Below the pieces are notes generated by a model. That model worked only from the letters and a program-made list of their open reading frames with translations, did no database searches and had not been told where the DNA came from. From assembly GCA_963681505.1 (NCBI GenBank), contig OY811980.1, positions 2,964,553-3,028,552 on the forward strand: DNA of 64,000 nt. The letters are read 5' to 3'. The position numbers were made by a program, and so were the translations under genes. Source of the stretch: Eunapius fragilis (Eukaryota > Porifera > Demospongiae > Spongillida > Spongillidae). Shown here in pieces: positions 49,461 to 59,942 of this stretch. Numbering within the stretch: the first letter of the stretch is position 1; the number at the start of each line of letters is the position of its first letter.

Positions 49461-49748
49461 ACAAGTAATAAAAACATTCTCTATGAGAAAGTTGGTGGCA
49501 TATAGGATTGGAATAAGGCAATATTGGTGTAAAAAGGAAGGAAACAAGGGTCTAATAAGAAGGGGAAATGTATAATAGTCCTATATTTTGCCCATTTGTA
49601 GGTCATTATGTTTGTGTGCAAAATATAGGACTATTATACATTTCCTCTTCTTATTAGGCCCTTGTTTCCTTCTTTTTTACACCAATATTGTCTTATTCCA
49701 ATCCTATATGCCACCAACTTTCTCATAGAGATTGTTTCTATTACTTGT
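49461..49748. mobile_element. Palindromic MITE family A, copy 2
   Basis: The ends read ACAAGTAATAAAAACATTC and its complement, with arms of about 130 bp carrying CTATGAGAAAGTTGGTGGC and GGAAACAAGGGTCTAATAAG. It is closer to the copy at 63783 than to the one at 33204. Confidence 0.9.
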
Positions 49749-49751
49749 TTC

Positions 49752-50400
49752 ATCTGTTTTTTAATTTCTGATAATAACATGGTGTCCAGTTGGGCTGCAA
49801 GAATATTTAGTTGCAGCAGACCCTCCCCAGATATGAAGATGGTGTATTAGGATCCCCAAATGGTGTGTAGTTGTGGAGGTGGATGTGGGGGTTGCATGTG
49901 GTGGTAGAGCAGGAGGGGTATACTGTGTGGAGGGGGGGGGGGGGGCGGGGTGTCCTAGAGAGGCACCTAGAGAGGCAGTGTCCCGATGTGGAAGTGCAGC
50001 ATCCAAGGAAATAGGGATATCCTGATGAGGAGGAGCAAGGAGCTTTGTAGTGGTGTGGATGTCCCAACATGAAGGGAACTTGATGACTTGATGAAGCAAG
50101 CAGCCGGGTGTCCACTGGTGGAAGTCCAATGGACACTATTACAGTACAGCTTGCAGAGCTTTTTCAAACATCATTATACTCCTGGGTTCATACACGGAGT
50201 AGCTATAGGAAATGATTGCAGTCATTAAAAAAACATTTCTTTTACCTATGTTAAATTTTAGCCAAAGGTATATGTAACTCAAATAGCAGTGTAATTAATC
50301 ACACCAGCATGCACACCAGGTGTTAACAAGGCATGCACAGACCTGCACGTGAAGCCTTACACATGTACATCAGATAATGAACCTCCCTTACTACAACCAT
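49752..50400. other. No gene seen
   Basis: A G-rich stretch with GATGTGG-type motifs gives proline/threonine-rich overlapping frames on the minus strand (49761-50136). These look compositional. Confidence 0.4.
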
Positions 50401-50407
50401 GGAAGCA

Positions 50408-50758
50408 GAGCATACTTCTATAGTGGTACTCCATGATACGGTAAGAACCATCCCTCCATGTTGGCTTGAAACAAATTACGCAGTGGGATGCAGCACAGAC
50501 CAAGCTACACGAACATGCTTTTTTAAACTAATAGTCACATTGGATGGCAGAGATCAAGGGATAGTTCTCAGTATCACTACATGTATAAGTACAAAGACAT
50601 GCATCACCAATTATAAAACACTACGCAAAAAACGAATTACACAGTGGGATGCAGCTAAGACCAAGCTACACGAACATGCCTTTTAAATGCATAGGATGGC
50701 AGAGATCAAGGGATAGTTCTTACCGTATCGTGGTGTGCCACTATAGAAGTATGCTCTC
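50408..50758. repeat. Inverted ends around a direct repeat
   Basis: The outer inverted blocks are AGCATACTTCTATAGTGG...ATACGGTAAGAAC (50413-50448) and its complement (50717-50755). Between them are two direct copies of a unit of about 85 bp (50477-50565 and 50639-50720), each with GTGGGATGCAGC, ACCAAGCTACACGAACATGC and ATGGCAGAGATCAAGGGATA. It resembles a small TIR element with an internal duplication. Confidence 0.8.
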
Positions 50759-51187
50759 ACGTGACGTGCTTTCAATCCAATCTACAACGTGAACCCACGC
50801 GCGAATTGATAAAAGCGAGGTTCATATATGCCATTGATCTTACCTTTTTGATGGTAGTTCAGTTGGTAGTTCTAAGACCCTACGGTAATATTAGTCTGTA
50901 GTCTCAAACCATCAGTCGGGTCCCCAGACTACGGCAATATGTCATCTTTGGAGCTTTGCGACTGGACGTCCGGGTCTCCTATTGCATTCGCTTAGCAAAT
51001 CGGACAGTTTTTTAATATACATCTGCTTAGCCGGCGGAGCCACCAGCAACTGCCTAGATAGACTTTTAGTCTTTAAAGTAAATAAATGAATAATCATTAC
51101 CAATAATTTTGTGGACTCACGAGTGAGAGGTGGCTGTCGCGCTCATATAGGTCTTCTACTTTTCTGGTTCTGGTTTAGCCTCATAGC

Positions 51188-51297
51188 CAGTGGCGGATCT
51201 ACCATAGAGTTGGGGGGGGCGGCCGCCCCCCCCCCCCCCCCCCCCCCCCCCCATCGATATAAAATGCCGCCCCTATTATTAAATTGCCGCCCCCCTT
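51188..51297. mobile_element. 5' end of a CAGTGGCG-type TIR element
   Basis: CAGTGGCGGATCTACCATAG followed by a G run and a very long poly-C run (about 51220-51252) matches the left-end style of the elements at 3452, 58161 and 59645. The right end is not fixed; a GCGTACGCCCATG block at 51603-51615 is a candidate but no target duplication supports it. Confidence 0.5.
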
Positions 51298-51350
51298 CAC
51301 ACTAAGACATACACATGAACATCACTTTTTAGCGCCAATGTATCCTGAAT

Positions 51351-51465
51351 TAGTCTCGTACCCAGACCGTCTATGACGTAAGCGATTATCGCACGTTCAG
51401 ACGTGGTGATTATACTGTTTACAGCGATAATCGCTTACGTCATAGACGGTCTGGGTACGAGACTA
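51351..51465. mobile_element. 115-bp micro-MITE with 9-bp TSD (Mutator-like)
   Basis: TAGTCTCGTACCCAGACCGT and its complement form almost the whole element. It is flanked by a perfect ATCCTGAAT duplication (51342-51350 and 51466-51474). It is the second copy of the family at 49204, and its arms share GTCTATGACGTAAGCGAT with that copy. A lone GGTCAGGGTACGAGA end lies at 51751-51765. Confidence 0.93.
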
Positions 51466-51619
51466 ATCCTGAATAGCATCATACCAGAGATAATATATCA
51501 TACAAAGCATCGATGTACAAAATGGAAATAACTCTCAAAATATATATTATTGTAATTAAGGTCACCTATTAAAAAAATTCGACCCCTCCTTGCCTGAAGG
51601 CTGCGTACGCCCATGAAAA

Positions 51620-52370
51620 GTACGAATAGACCAGAGATAATATATATTATCTCTGAGTAGACATCTCGCCTTGTTAAACTGGTAACTATATTCATAACGC
51701 GTAGGTGTGACTTACCGTATGTCGGTGAATAGTAACACAGTAGATGTATGGTCAGGGTACGAGATTTTTTGTTTATCCAACAATCATAGATAATCTATGG
51801 ATCAAAACAGGTACAACCGTTAACAGACACGTGGCGGGTAAAAGTGTCTGCCGCTATCTTGTTCCAGGTGGGGAGAGCCCAGAACAGCTTTTGTGGCACG
51901 CAGGAGCAAATTAGGAATGAAATGATGGCTAATTCTCTCAAATACATAGGAGTACACGAGCACCATGGGTACACCATTGATAATTCATAGTTCCATCGCA
52001 TAGCCTCTATAATCTCATTTTCAACAATGAGATTCATTAATTAAACCCTCAAGTGTGCCGACGAATTCATGGATCTTTATAAGTAGATATTCAGGCATTT
52101 ATAAGGTATAACACAGCGTGCCTATGACGCGGGATAGTATTCGCGTGCTGGCTTACACTCTTTGGAGAGTTGAAAGCAGGCCGCCGTACATCCTATTAGT
52201 TTTGTTGCATTCCTCCGCGGAGGCAATTTTTTTCTTATTAATTTTCTTTTTATTGAAGAACTAGGGGCGCGTCATGAAAAATTTGGTCCGGGGAAAAAAT
52301 CGGTCCGACCGGACCAATTTTGGCGACCAAAAGTCAAAATTTGATAATTTGATTCACTGTATTCTATCCT
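51620..52370. other. No gene recognised
   Basis: An 80-codon minus-strand frame (51795-52037) has no recognisable domain. A short palindrome (AGAGATAATATATATTATCTCT) lies at about 51633-51655 and a TTGGTCCGG...CCGGACCAA hairpin at 52285-52318. Confidence 0.4.
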
Positions 52371-52480
52371 TGCAGATTTTTATGCGAATGCATGGGTTTG
52401 CCCAAGATTATTACAACAGACAATGGCACAGAGTTTTAAAATGAATTAATTGAACAAGCACCTAATTCCTCAGGGGTGTT
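52370..52480 (+). mobile_element. Integrase-core fragment
   Basis: The plus strand reads CMGLPKIITTDNGTEF, the middle of a Ty3/gypsy- or Ginger-type integrase catalytic core, just after a CTTGCAG acceptor-like site. Only this short segment remains. It is an old, broken fossil in the opposite orientation to the Ginger-type gene at 53227-59170. Confidence 0.55.
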
Positions 52481-52521
52481 GTGGGGGACGGGACATGTAA
52501 GTGGACTCTTATAAGAATGCA

Positions 52522-52600
52522 GTGATGCCGCGGCCAGCACTGGCCGTCCGGGACCGTATTGATTTGACGGCTCAGATGACCCAGCCGTGACCGGGACCGT
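52522..52600. mobile_element. Left end of the hAT-like element, fragment
   Basis: CAGTGATGCCGCGGCCAGCA and the next 60 bp match the left end of the 715-bp element at 38760 almost base for base. The sequence then passes directly into the CCTAGGATA array at 52612. Confidence 0.85.
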
Positions 52601-52611
52601 TGTCGCAGTAT

Positions 52612-52815
52612 ATATTGTTCCCCCTATTTCTGTCCCGCCGGACAACCTATCCTAGGATATTCTGTCCCCCGGACATCCTATCCTAGGATAAATTGTCCCC
52701 CCCCGGACATTATATCCTAGGATCAATTGCCCCCCCCCCCCCCCCCCCCCCCCCATGTATACATTGTCCCCCTCCCCCGGATATTATATCCTAGGATCAA
52801 TTGTCCCCCTACCGT
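52612..52815. repeat. CCTAGGATA tandem array, copy 2
   Basis: Five to six units of about 30 bp each contain TATCCTAGGATA and a TGTCCCCCCGGACA-like block, both self-complementary, with poly-C in the spacers (about 52730-52753). It directly follows the hAT-like left end. Confidence 0.88.
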
Positions 52816-53226
52816 AGTTCACCCCATGCAAGACTTACACATGAAACAGTGTCCTGCAAAATCACCCTTCTGGATATTTTTTCATTTTCCATGAACTCCA
52901 AAGAGCTTCTATATATCGAATGGTCATACGCACCCTAAATTGGACTATGTATCCATCATAAAGTTAAATGTTATTAGGCATTGAATTTATAATTCGCCAT
53001 ACATTTCAATGCGAGCAATACTTTCTTTTGCTTGTCCTGGAAAATTTGATGATGTATCATAAGGATGATTTTGCTTGACAATGTTCCATATACTGATTCC
53101 TTCTCTCTCCCCCACACATGCATTAGCCGCCCAACTGTACATTATGCAACTCGGGAAGCGCGAATATATACCGGTATAACGTTAACGACATCTTAAGATG
53201 CATCACAAACAATGATAATGATTGAC
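52816..53226. other. No gene seen
   Basis: Spacer between the array and the 3' part of the minus-strand Ginger-type gene. No signal recognised. Confidence 0.4.
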
Positions 53227-54394
53227 TCAACATGCTAAGGAAGCTTTTGTAAAACACACTCTGTGCACAGCCACGAAGCATTTTTTTATCCAAATAGCAA
53301 CTGGAATCTTCTCACATGTGTCATGAAACCATTCACCACATTGGTCGCACATAGCTATCCGTCTTGCTCCTTGTGGTAGCCTGCAATTACAGAGTATATC
53401 AAATTTTATTTCCGAAGTAGGACGTCTTAATGGCTGTCGCTGTGTACAAGGGAAGATGCTCATGTCATGATTCATTAAACAATCCAGCAAATGATTTCGC
53501 ATAAATTGTTGATTGTAGAAAACTGTACTTATCCACATTCAGTACTTGAACAAATTCTCCTTTTTCCACTTTAAAGGCCAAAACTTCGGCAAGTGTGGTA
53601 ACTTGCAGACCACCAATGAATGGGTAACTATCTTTAAGTAGCTTTTGCGCTGCATTAATGATGTTATCAGTTAGCCATCTGCCACCAACCAGAGCTTCAT
53701 AATCAAACATTAGTAACTGAAGTGATGGTATCCAGTAGTTTGGCCCCCAAACCACTATCCGAATTGTCATCAATTTCTAATGGGTCTGAAAGTAAGCAAA
53801 CATACATATGACATATGTATCTACGTGTACATACATGTACATGTATGCATACAATTTTTTTTTACCTTGATTGGTTGGCAATCACATGGATTTTTTCTCT
53901 CTTGTGCTTGTTCCTAACTGCAGTTGTACTCTTCCTTCGTGGTTTACGCTGTGCTGCTGTAGTTGTAGTTGTTGCCTTTGCAGTTTCAACACAAACAGAT
54001 TGCGGTACTTGATTTAAGATTTGGTCCACTGAAACTGAATTCTTCGGACCAGCAACACATTCTGAATGAAAGCTGATAGGGGAAATACCCACAGTGTTCA
54101 TTTCAATAAAAAAAAACCACATGGAGTGCTGGTCACAAAATCTATATATATGATTTGTACATATAGTATTTGAAAACGTTGTGTGATGTGTGGGATGATT
54201 AGTTTGTATCATGCCAGTGTTTACTGCCCCATCAATGTGTTGGATACTAAGATTACTCTGGTCACTACTACAAACAGTGGTTGTCTCTTTAAATAAGCTC
54301 TCTTTAATTAAGCTGGTACGCTCAATGGCAGCATTCAGAAGTGTGGAAATGTGTTCAGACTTTCCTGGGTTTTCATCAATCAGTCTTGACGTTT

Positions 54395-54935
54395 CATCTG
54401 CAATCCTATCCAACATTTCCCTGGTGGATGGGTGTGGAGCAGTGTGCCCACTGTCATCTGATAATTGGTTCACAGTTCGTCTCCTCTTTGGAAATGGACA
54501 GTCATTGTTAACACATGAGTCATTGGCAATCCTTTCCAACACTTTCCTGGTGGATGGGTGTGGAGCAGTGTGCCCACTGTCATCTGATAATTGGTTCACA
54601 GTTCGCCTCCTCCTTGGAAATGGACAGTCATTGTTAACACATGAGTCATCGACAATCCTTTCCAACATTTCCCTGGTGGATGGGTGTGGAGCAGTGCGCC
54701 CACTGTCATCTGATAATTGGTTCACAATTCGTCTCCTCTTTGGAAATTGACAGTCATTGTTAACACGTGAGTCCTCGGCAATCCTTTCCAACTTTTCCCT
54801 GGTGGATGGGTGTGGAGCAGTGTGCCCACTGTCATCTGATAATTGGTTCACAATTCGTCTCCTCTTTGGAAATTGACAGTCACTGTTAACACGTGAGTCA
54901 TCGCCAATCTGTTCCAACATTTCCAAAGCACTTGT
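54395..54935 (-). repeat. Four tandem 126-bp coding repeats
   Basis: Within the Ginger-type gene, a 42-residue unit recurs about four and a half times. Each unit has LERIADDS-like, NNDCQFPKRRR and NQLSDDSGHTAPHPSTRE blocks. Copies differ at a few residues only, so the array has expanded recently or been homogenised. The KRRR cores look like nuclear-localisation or DNA-contact motifs; that is inference. Confidence 0.92.
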
Positions 54936-57476
54936 GGGTGTCAAAACGTGGCCTGAATCCACCTTATCCTTACAGATTTGTTTTTCCTTCCTCTTTGTAG
55001 ACTTCCGACCGTTACAACCATTTGTGTCTTCAAGTTTGCTTGTTTGTCACCACACACGGAAAATTTTAAGCCGACAGATGTTAGTTGTTTTCTTAAGCTT
55101 CTTCCCGATTAGATAACACATATCGTCCCTTTCCAAGTGACTCAACCACTGTGTAAGGACCAATCCATGGCTTTTGCAGCTTATCACCCTTTCTGCCATC
55201 ACGTCGGGAGTTACGTAAGAGGACCAATGTTCCAACCTTAAGTGGCTAAAGATGCAGCCAAGTGTTGTAAGATGTATATTAAGAAAAAAAGTATAAACAT
55301 ACCTTGCCTTTGCAATGTTTTTTATCATAGTCCCGTTTATGTCGTCTCTGTGCCTTGACTATGTTATCCTTGGCTGATTGGTATAAATCTTTTTTCATCC
55401 TTACCATTCTTGCAATTATTTCTTCAGCTGTCTCAATCCTATTTTGGCCTTCTACCTCTACATCACTGTTAGAAGAAATTTCTTCTCCTGGTTCATTTTC
55501 AATAGGAAGGACAGCTTTTCTAAGAAAGTACAAACAAATATATAACATCACAACAAATATTTGCCAATAAACCTACCTGCAAAACATTAATTCAAATGGT
55601 GTAACAGCAGTAGATTTGTGCACAGATGTGCGATAGGCAAACAAGCCCCCATCCAGAAACATGTTCCAATTATTTTGCTTCTCACTGACAAGCTTTATCA
55701 AAGACCTCTGAATGGTCTGATTATAATGCTCAACTAAACCATTGCACTGAGGATGATAAGCTGAAGCTATCTTGTGTCGGGTACCAGTGAGGATGAATAG
55801 TCTTTTGCATACTTTATTAACAAACTCCCTACCCTGATCACTGATAATTGATCTTGGAGCTCCAAACCTACAGTGTATACATGTATGCATACAAGAATAG
55901 TATTACATGTAGATGTAATGCCATACAATACTCATTTATTGGTGTATTAAACTGGTGTGTATGGAGCATACTTCTATGTAGGGTACTTCTATGTAGGGAC
56001 TGATGGGTATGGAGAGTACTATGTAGGGACTGCATGGTGGGTATGGAGAGTACTATAGGTGCAATGCAGATACATGTTCTGCACCTGCATATCATGGTAT
56101 ACAGGAACGAGGCCACACCCTCTGCAGTCTTGTCTTTCAGTGGAACTGCTTCGGGCCATTTTGAAAAATAATCCATGAGGGTCACAATATATCGATTGCC
56201 TGATAAGGTCTTGGGGAGGGGTCCAATGAGATCAATGCCAGCCTGTACAGTACAATGCTATGAAATTAATATGTATGTGGTTGATGTGTCATTTACTTCA
56301 TGTTTTAAAATGGGAGTCATAGGCGGCCCCAACGCTTACCAAAGGGAGGGGCCAACCCCACGAAGGGCGCCAAAGGGGGAGGGGCATTATGGATTTTGCA
56401 ATCTTAGTCATTTGTAAATCGCTATTTGTACGCTCAGATGAGTGTTAGTAGCTATTTTACACATAGTTACATGTAGTACTCATATTGCAACGCTACAGTA
56501 AAAATTACTTATAGGGGTTGGGGGGGGCGCCATAACCAGAGGAGGGGGGTGCCATGGCCCCCTGGGCCCCCCCATGGGGCTGCCTATGGGAGTAACTATC
56601 ATATAAAAAATTAATTGCAGCTCTGAAATAGCATGAATTAACAATGTGTACTATTGCAAGAAAAAATATAGATCACTTTAGAATACACTTGGCACCTCAG
56701 AAAATTGAAGCACTTTTGAAGTAGTTTGGGAGCATTTTATGTATCTGTGTAACACTCAAATAAAATGAAACAAATGTTGAGTGATAATAGGTGCCAAAAT
56801 AATTGAGGACATGTACATTTGTGCACTTACAAAGTACCTGGTTCCACACTTGTGACTTAACAGGAATTGGGTGATGAGCAGTGTCAACCTTAATAAATTT
56901 TGCGTCATTGACTCTTTGGCAGGTATCACAGTTCTGAATAAATTGGCGGATATCATCAGCCATATTCTCCCAATAAAACCTTGATGTTATCTTTTCTAGT
57001 GTCTTGTCCCTTCCAAAATGTCCTCCTAGGATATGAAGAGCCAGCTATATAAATTACTAGAAAAACTTTTGTGTTATCACTTTGTTTTAAAGAATAAGCT
57101 TTCTTAACTAAGTCAAGTTTTGGAGTTGTAACGAATTGAACAAGGTATACAATCATAATAAAATTTCAATGCGAGATTACGAACTGACCAGATAACATGT
57201 ATACATAACAAGTCGACATGTTAGCTACAGGACTAGAATTGTGTCAGATACTTAGCTTGTTCATTGTACTAACACTGTCATAGCAGAGCCACTCCCAACC
57301 AGAGCCATTCTCTAAGCTGACGGTATATATGAACACGTACCTTCAGGTGATGCATGACAGGCTGTCAGTATGCGAAATCGTTCGTCTTCTTCCGCTACTA
57401 CTTTTCTCCATTGACGCTCCGCGATCGAGGCTGATTGCTTCCTCGTAAGAGGATTTGCAAATGCAGAATAAAAGAG

Positions 57477-59035
57477 GGTTCTTGTGAAGATCTCCCCCCC
57501 CCCCCCCCCCCCCCCTCGCACCTATACTTTTACGGTACAGATATTCAATTAACATCTTATTGACACCTCAATGACATAATACATTCCACATCTCAAACTA
57601 ACACTATTAAAATTCTTCATTCCGCGACGCGAGCAAATGTTATTGATTTATCTCTAACATGCACAAACAGTAGTGAACACTTACAGTAATGAGCGTTTCA
57701 TTTTTCGCCGGTACTGGTCCACACCCCTCTTGTAAATTCTCGTTCCAGCTGGGCCTAGTTTAGGTTCAGTGTAAAGGGGATAAGTGCATTGGCTTCACTC
57801 CCCTATGCTAGCATGGCACACCCATTCTAACGCCCCCCATTTTCTAACCCTAAGTGAAGCCAATGTACTTATCCCCATTACACTGAACCTAAACTAGGCC
57901 CAGCTAGAACGAGAATTTACAAGAGGGGTGTGGACCAGTACCGGCGAAAAATGAAACGCTCATTACTGTAAGTGCTCATTACTGTTTGTGTTAGAGAATA
58001 TATTTAAAACCTGATGGACCGTCTTTATTTGCCCATCTCATACAACATACCCTGTTTGAGATGATAGATGCGCGGAATGCATTGTCATTGAGGTGTCAAT
58101 AAGATGTTAATTGAATATCTGTACCGTAAAAGTATAGGTGCGAGGGGGGGGGGGGGGGGACAGTGGCGGCGGAAGTGGGGGGGCTGGGGGGTCTCGAGCC
58201 CCCCCAAAAATGGCATTGGAGGGGCTGAGCCCCTCCTCTAACAAAAGGTCCTGAAAATAAATTAATATATACGTATTGTTAACTTATTACAATGCGGCAC
58301 TGGAACTCGGCTATCGTATCAAATTGTATTCATATTTAGTACATGTACAGACGAACGTGCGTGACTGTCGTCGCCTCAATTGCTATATCCTGCAGCTGTT
58401 CTATCACGTGCTTGACAAAATGAAGCGAAGGCAGGTTCATTTAGATGAAGCGTGGTCATTGAAGCGGGATAAAATTCAGGTCATCGAGGTGGTAACGAGC
58501 AAACCAAAGACGATACAGGCCCAGTTGACTTACCTCAATGTGCGATAGAGCCCACGTTGCCAACAGCTACCTCAACCTAGTCCTAGCATTGATTCTGAGT
58601 TGCTACCAGCTAACTGTTCAGCGGACTCGAATTACCACCGCCTACTTCTAATTGTCCGGAGGAGCTGCAGCCAGAAGACATTGCACCAATCGTCCTTGCT
58701 GCTAATGATTTGACAGCTTGCGACTGTCGAAGTACGTGCTGTAGCAATAAGAGTGAGGTTTATCAGCCTAAACAGATAGAAGTATTGAAAGGTCTTAAAG
58801 ATGTAACAGATCGTATCAATTTACAAGACGTCGCAAAAATTTATAGCTGTTAATGATGAGCGATCGCATTATTTTGGCTCGTTTACTTCGTAACTTTGCG
58901 CATACGCATGCACACTTCATTTGAATCAACAGATTTTGGGTTAAAAGTATTAATGAATTTAATTATCGTCGCTTTTAGAGCCCCCCCAATCTTATATACC
59001 TTCCGCCGCCGCTGGGGGAGATCTTCACAAGAACC
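57477..59035. mobile_element. Foldback element with 8-bp TSD, inserted in Ginger exon
   Basis: The ends GGTTCTTGTGAAGATCTCC and GGAGATCTTCACAAGAACC are exact complements, flanked by a perfect TAAAAGAG duplication (57469-57476 and 59036-59043). Almost the whole left half (57477-57815) is the complement of the right half (57815-58160), with TTTACGGTACAGATATTC, CTGGTCCACACCCCTCTTGT and CCTAAACTAGGCCCAGCT-type blocks on both sides. Without the secondary insertion (58161-59014 plus its duplication) it is about 700 bp. The 8-bp duplication fits hAT-like or similar foldback elements. It splits an exon of the minus-strand gene. Confidence 0.95.
58161..59014. mobile_element. CAGTGGCG-type TIR element nested in the foldback
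   Basis: An 854-bp element starts CAGTGGCGGCGGAAG and ends CTTCCGCCGCCGCTG-like. It is flanked by a GGGGA duplication (58156-58160 and 59015-59019) inside the poly-G part of the foldback's right arm. It contains a 90-codon plus-strand frame (58276-58548) and a later CDCRSTCCSNKSEVY segment (58725-58770). I recognise neither, but they may be remains of a transposase or a captured gene. Confidence 0.88.
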
Positions 59036-59228
59036 TAAAAGAGACAACCACGTTCAACTTTGAACTCTTCTTCTGAGTGAGCGCTTCTGATCTTTTGTAT
59101 ATCCGACTGGATAGCAGCCGTGAACGAGATACTGAAAAACTGCGTCGTATTCCGCCATTCTATATACACGTGTCTAGCCAAACTGTTAGTTAACCCGCTT
59201 GTACAACATTTTAATAACATTATTATAT

Positions 59229-59350
59229 TCTTGGGGAGGGGACAAACTATCCTAAGGGGGACACAATATCCTAGGATAGATCGTCCGGGGGACATTATAT
59301 CCTAGGACACAGTGTCCGGGGGGACACTTTTTCCAGGGGGACAATATAAA
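59229..59350. repeat. CCTAGGATA array, copy 3
   Basis: Four to five units with TATCCTAGGATA or TATCCTAGGACA and GTCCGGGGGGACA blocks. It runs directly into an internal copy of the hAT-like element at 59357. Confidence 0.85.
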
Positions 59351-59356
59351 CTCTGA

Positions 59357-59635
59357 CAAGGAACTTTCACGGACGGCCAGCTTTACTCACGTGATACCAC
59401 TGATGGTATAAATTAATTACTCAGTGCATGTATTCTTTGGTTCTGGTGTCATTAACTGGATTAAGCAGCCCCCAGTCCTCCGACGTGACAGTATCTTTGG
59501 CTTTCTCAGTTCGCTATTTTACTCATGAGTCATGACTGAACCTTTATTTTTTCTGAGTTCTCATGATCTAGCCGGCTGCATGGCCTGCACTCAACAGAGC
59601 GTTGGACCAAAGTTGTCACGTGCATTACCATATGA
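59357..59635. mobile_element. Internal fragment of the hAT-like element
   Basis: About 280 bp match 38930-39215 of the 715-bp element at high identity, including GGAACTTTCACGGACGGCCA, GTGATACCACTGATGGTATA and TAGCCGGCTGCATGGCCTGC. The match ends near ACCATATG. The left part is replaced by the array at 59229. Confidence 0.9.
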
Positions 59636-59644
59636 CAGACTAAG

Positions 59645-59942
59645 CAGTGGCGTAGGAAAAGGAGGGGCAGGGGGGGCAACTGCCCCCCCCCCCCCCCCCC
59701 CCCCACTTTTACACCAGCGATACTACAGATAAATGCGTAATTTGTAATGAATTGCACTGATTCTAGTGTAGTTTTGTAACGTCGTTAGATGCAAATAGCG
59801 TTGGCTTCTGAGGCACAGCCCCAGACCCCAATGCGTAAGCTTACAGTACTCCCCTAGCTGGCTGGGGGAGGGGCACCGTTCTCCCGCCATGATGACCATC
59901 GAACTTTGCACCCCCACTTTTAAACTCCTTCCTACGCCGCTG
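59645..59942. mobile_element. Small CAGTGGCG-type TIR element, 5-bp TSD
   Basis: The ends CAGTGGCGTAGGAAAAGGAG and CTCCTTCCTACGCCGCTG are inverted repeats, flanked by CTAAG (59640-59644 and 59943-59947). It carries a poly-C tract at about 59683-59705 and is 298 bp long, close to the 299 bp of the element at 3452. Non-coding. Confidence 0.92.

Larger units (their letters stand above)
53227..59170 (-). mobile_element. Ginger-type gene: integrase, GPY/F, Ulp1-like, PHD
   Basis: Minus-strand exons with GT-AG borders, in order: an exon around 59130 to 57345 (split by the foldback at 57477-59035; ends TACHASPEG), 57025-56838 (HFGRDKTLEK...CDTCQRVND zinc module), 56242-56085 (GIDLIGPLP...YFSKWPEAVPL), 55867-55577 (FGAPRSIISDQGREF...AYHPQCNGLVE), 55519-55303 (basic helical region), about 55240 (GPY/F module, KPWIGPYTVVES), 54962-53862 (four 126-bp repeats and basic tail), 53773-53530 (WLTDNIINAAQKLL, Ulp1-like) and about 53440-53227 (CNCRLP...CDQCGEWFHDTCE, PHD). 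Integrase plus Ulp1/PHD additions is, from memory, typical of Ginger1 DNA transposons and related host genes. No LTR, gag or reverse transcriptase is present. Element ends were not found. It appears damaged and may be an inactive transposon or a derived host gene. Confidence 0.75.

Noticed and set aside
49761-50136. Three overlapping Pro/Thr/His-rich frames
   Set aside because: Compositional, caused by a G-rich strand.
50850-50914. tRNA-like A box (TAGTTCAGTTGG) and weak B box
   Set aside because: No convincing cloverleaf, poor acceptor and anticodon stems, and no second copy to support a SINE.
51188-51615. Complete CAGTGGCG element
   Set aside because: The left end is clear, but the candidate right end (GCGTACGCCCATG) does not match it well and no target duplication was found.
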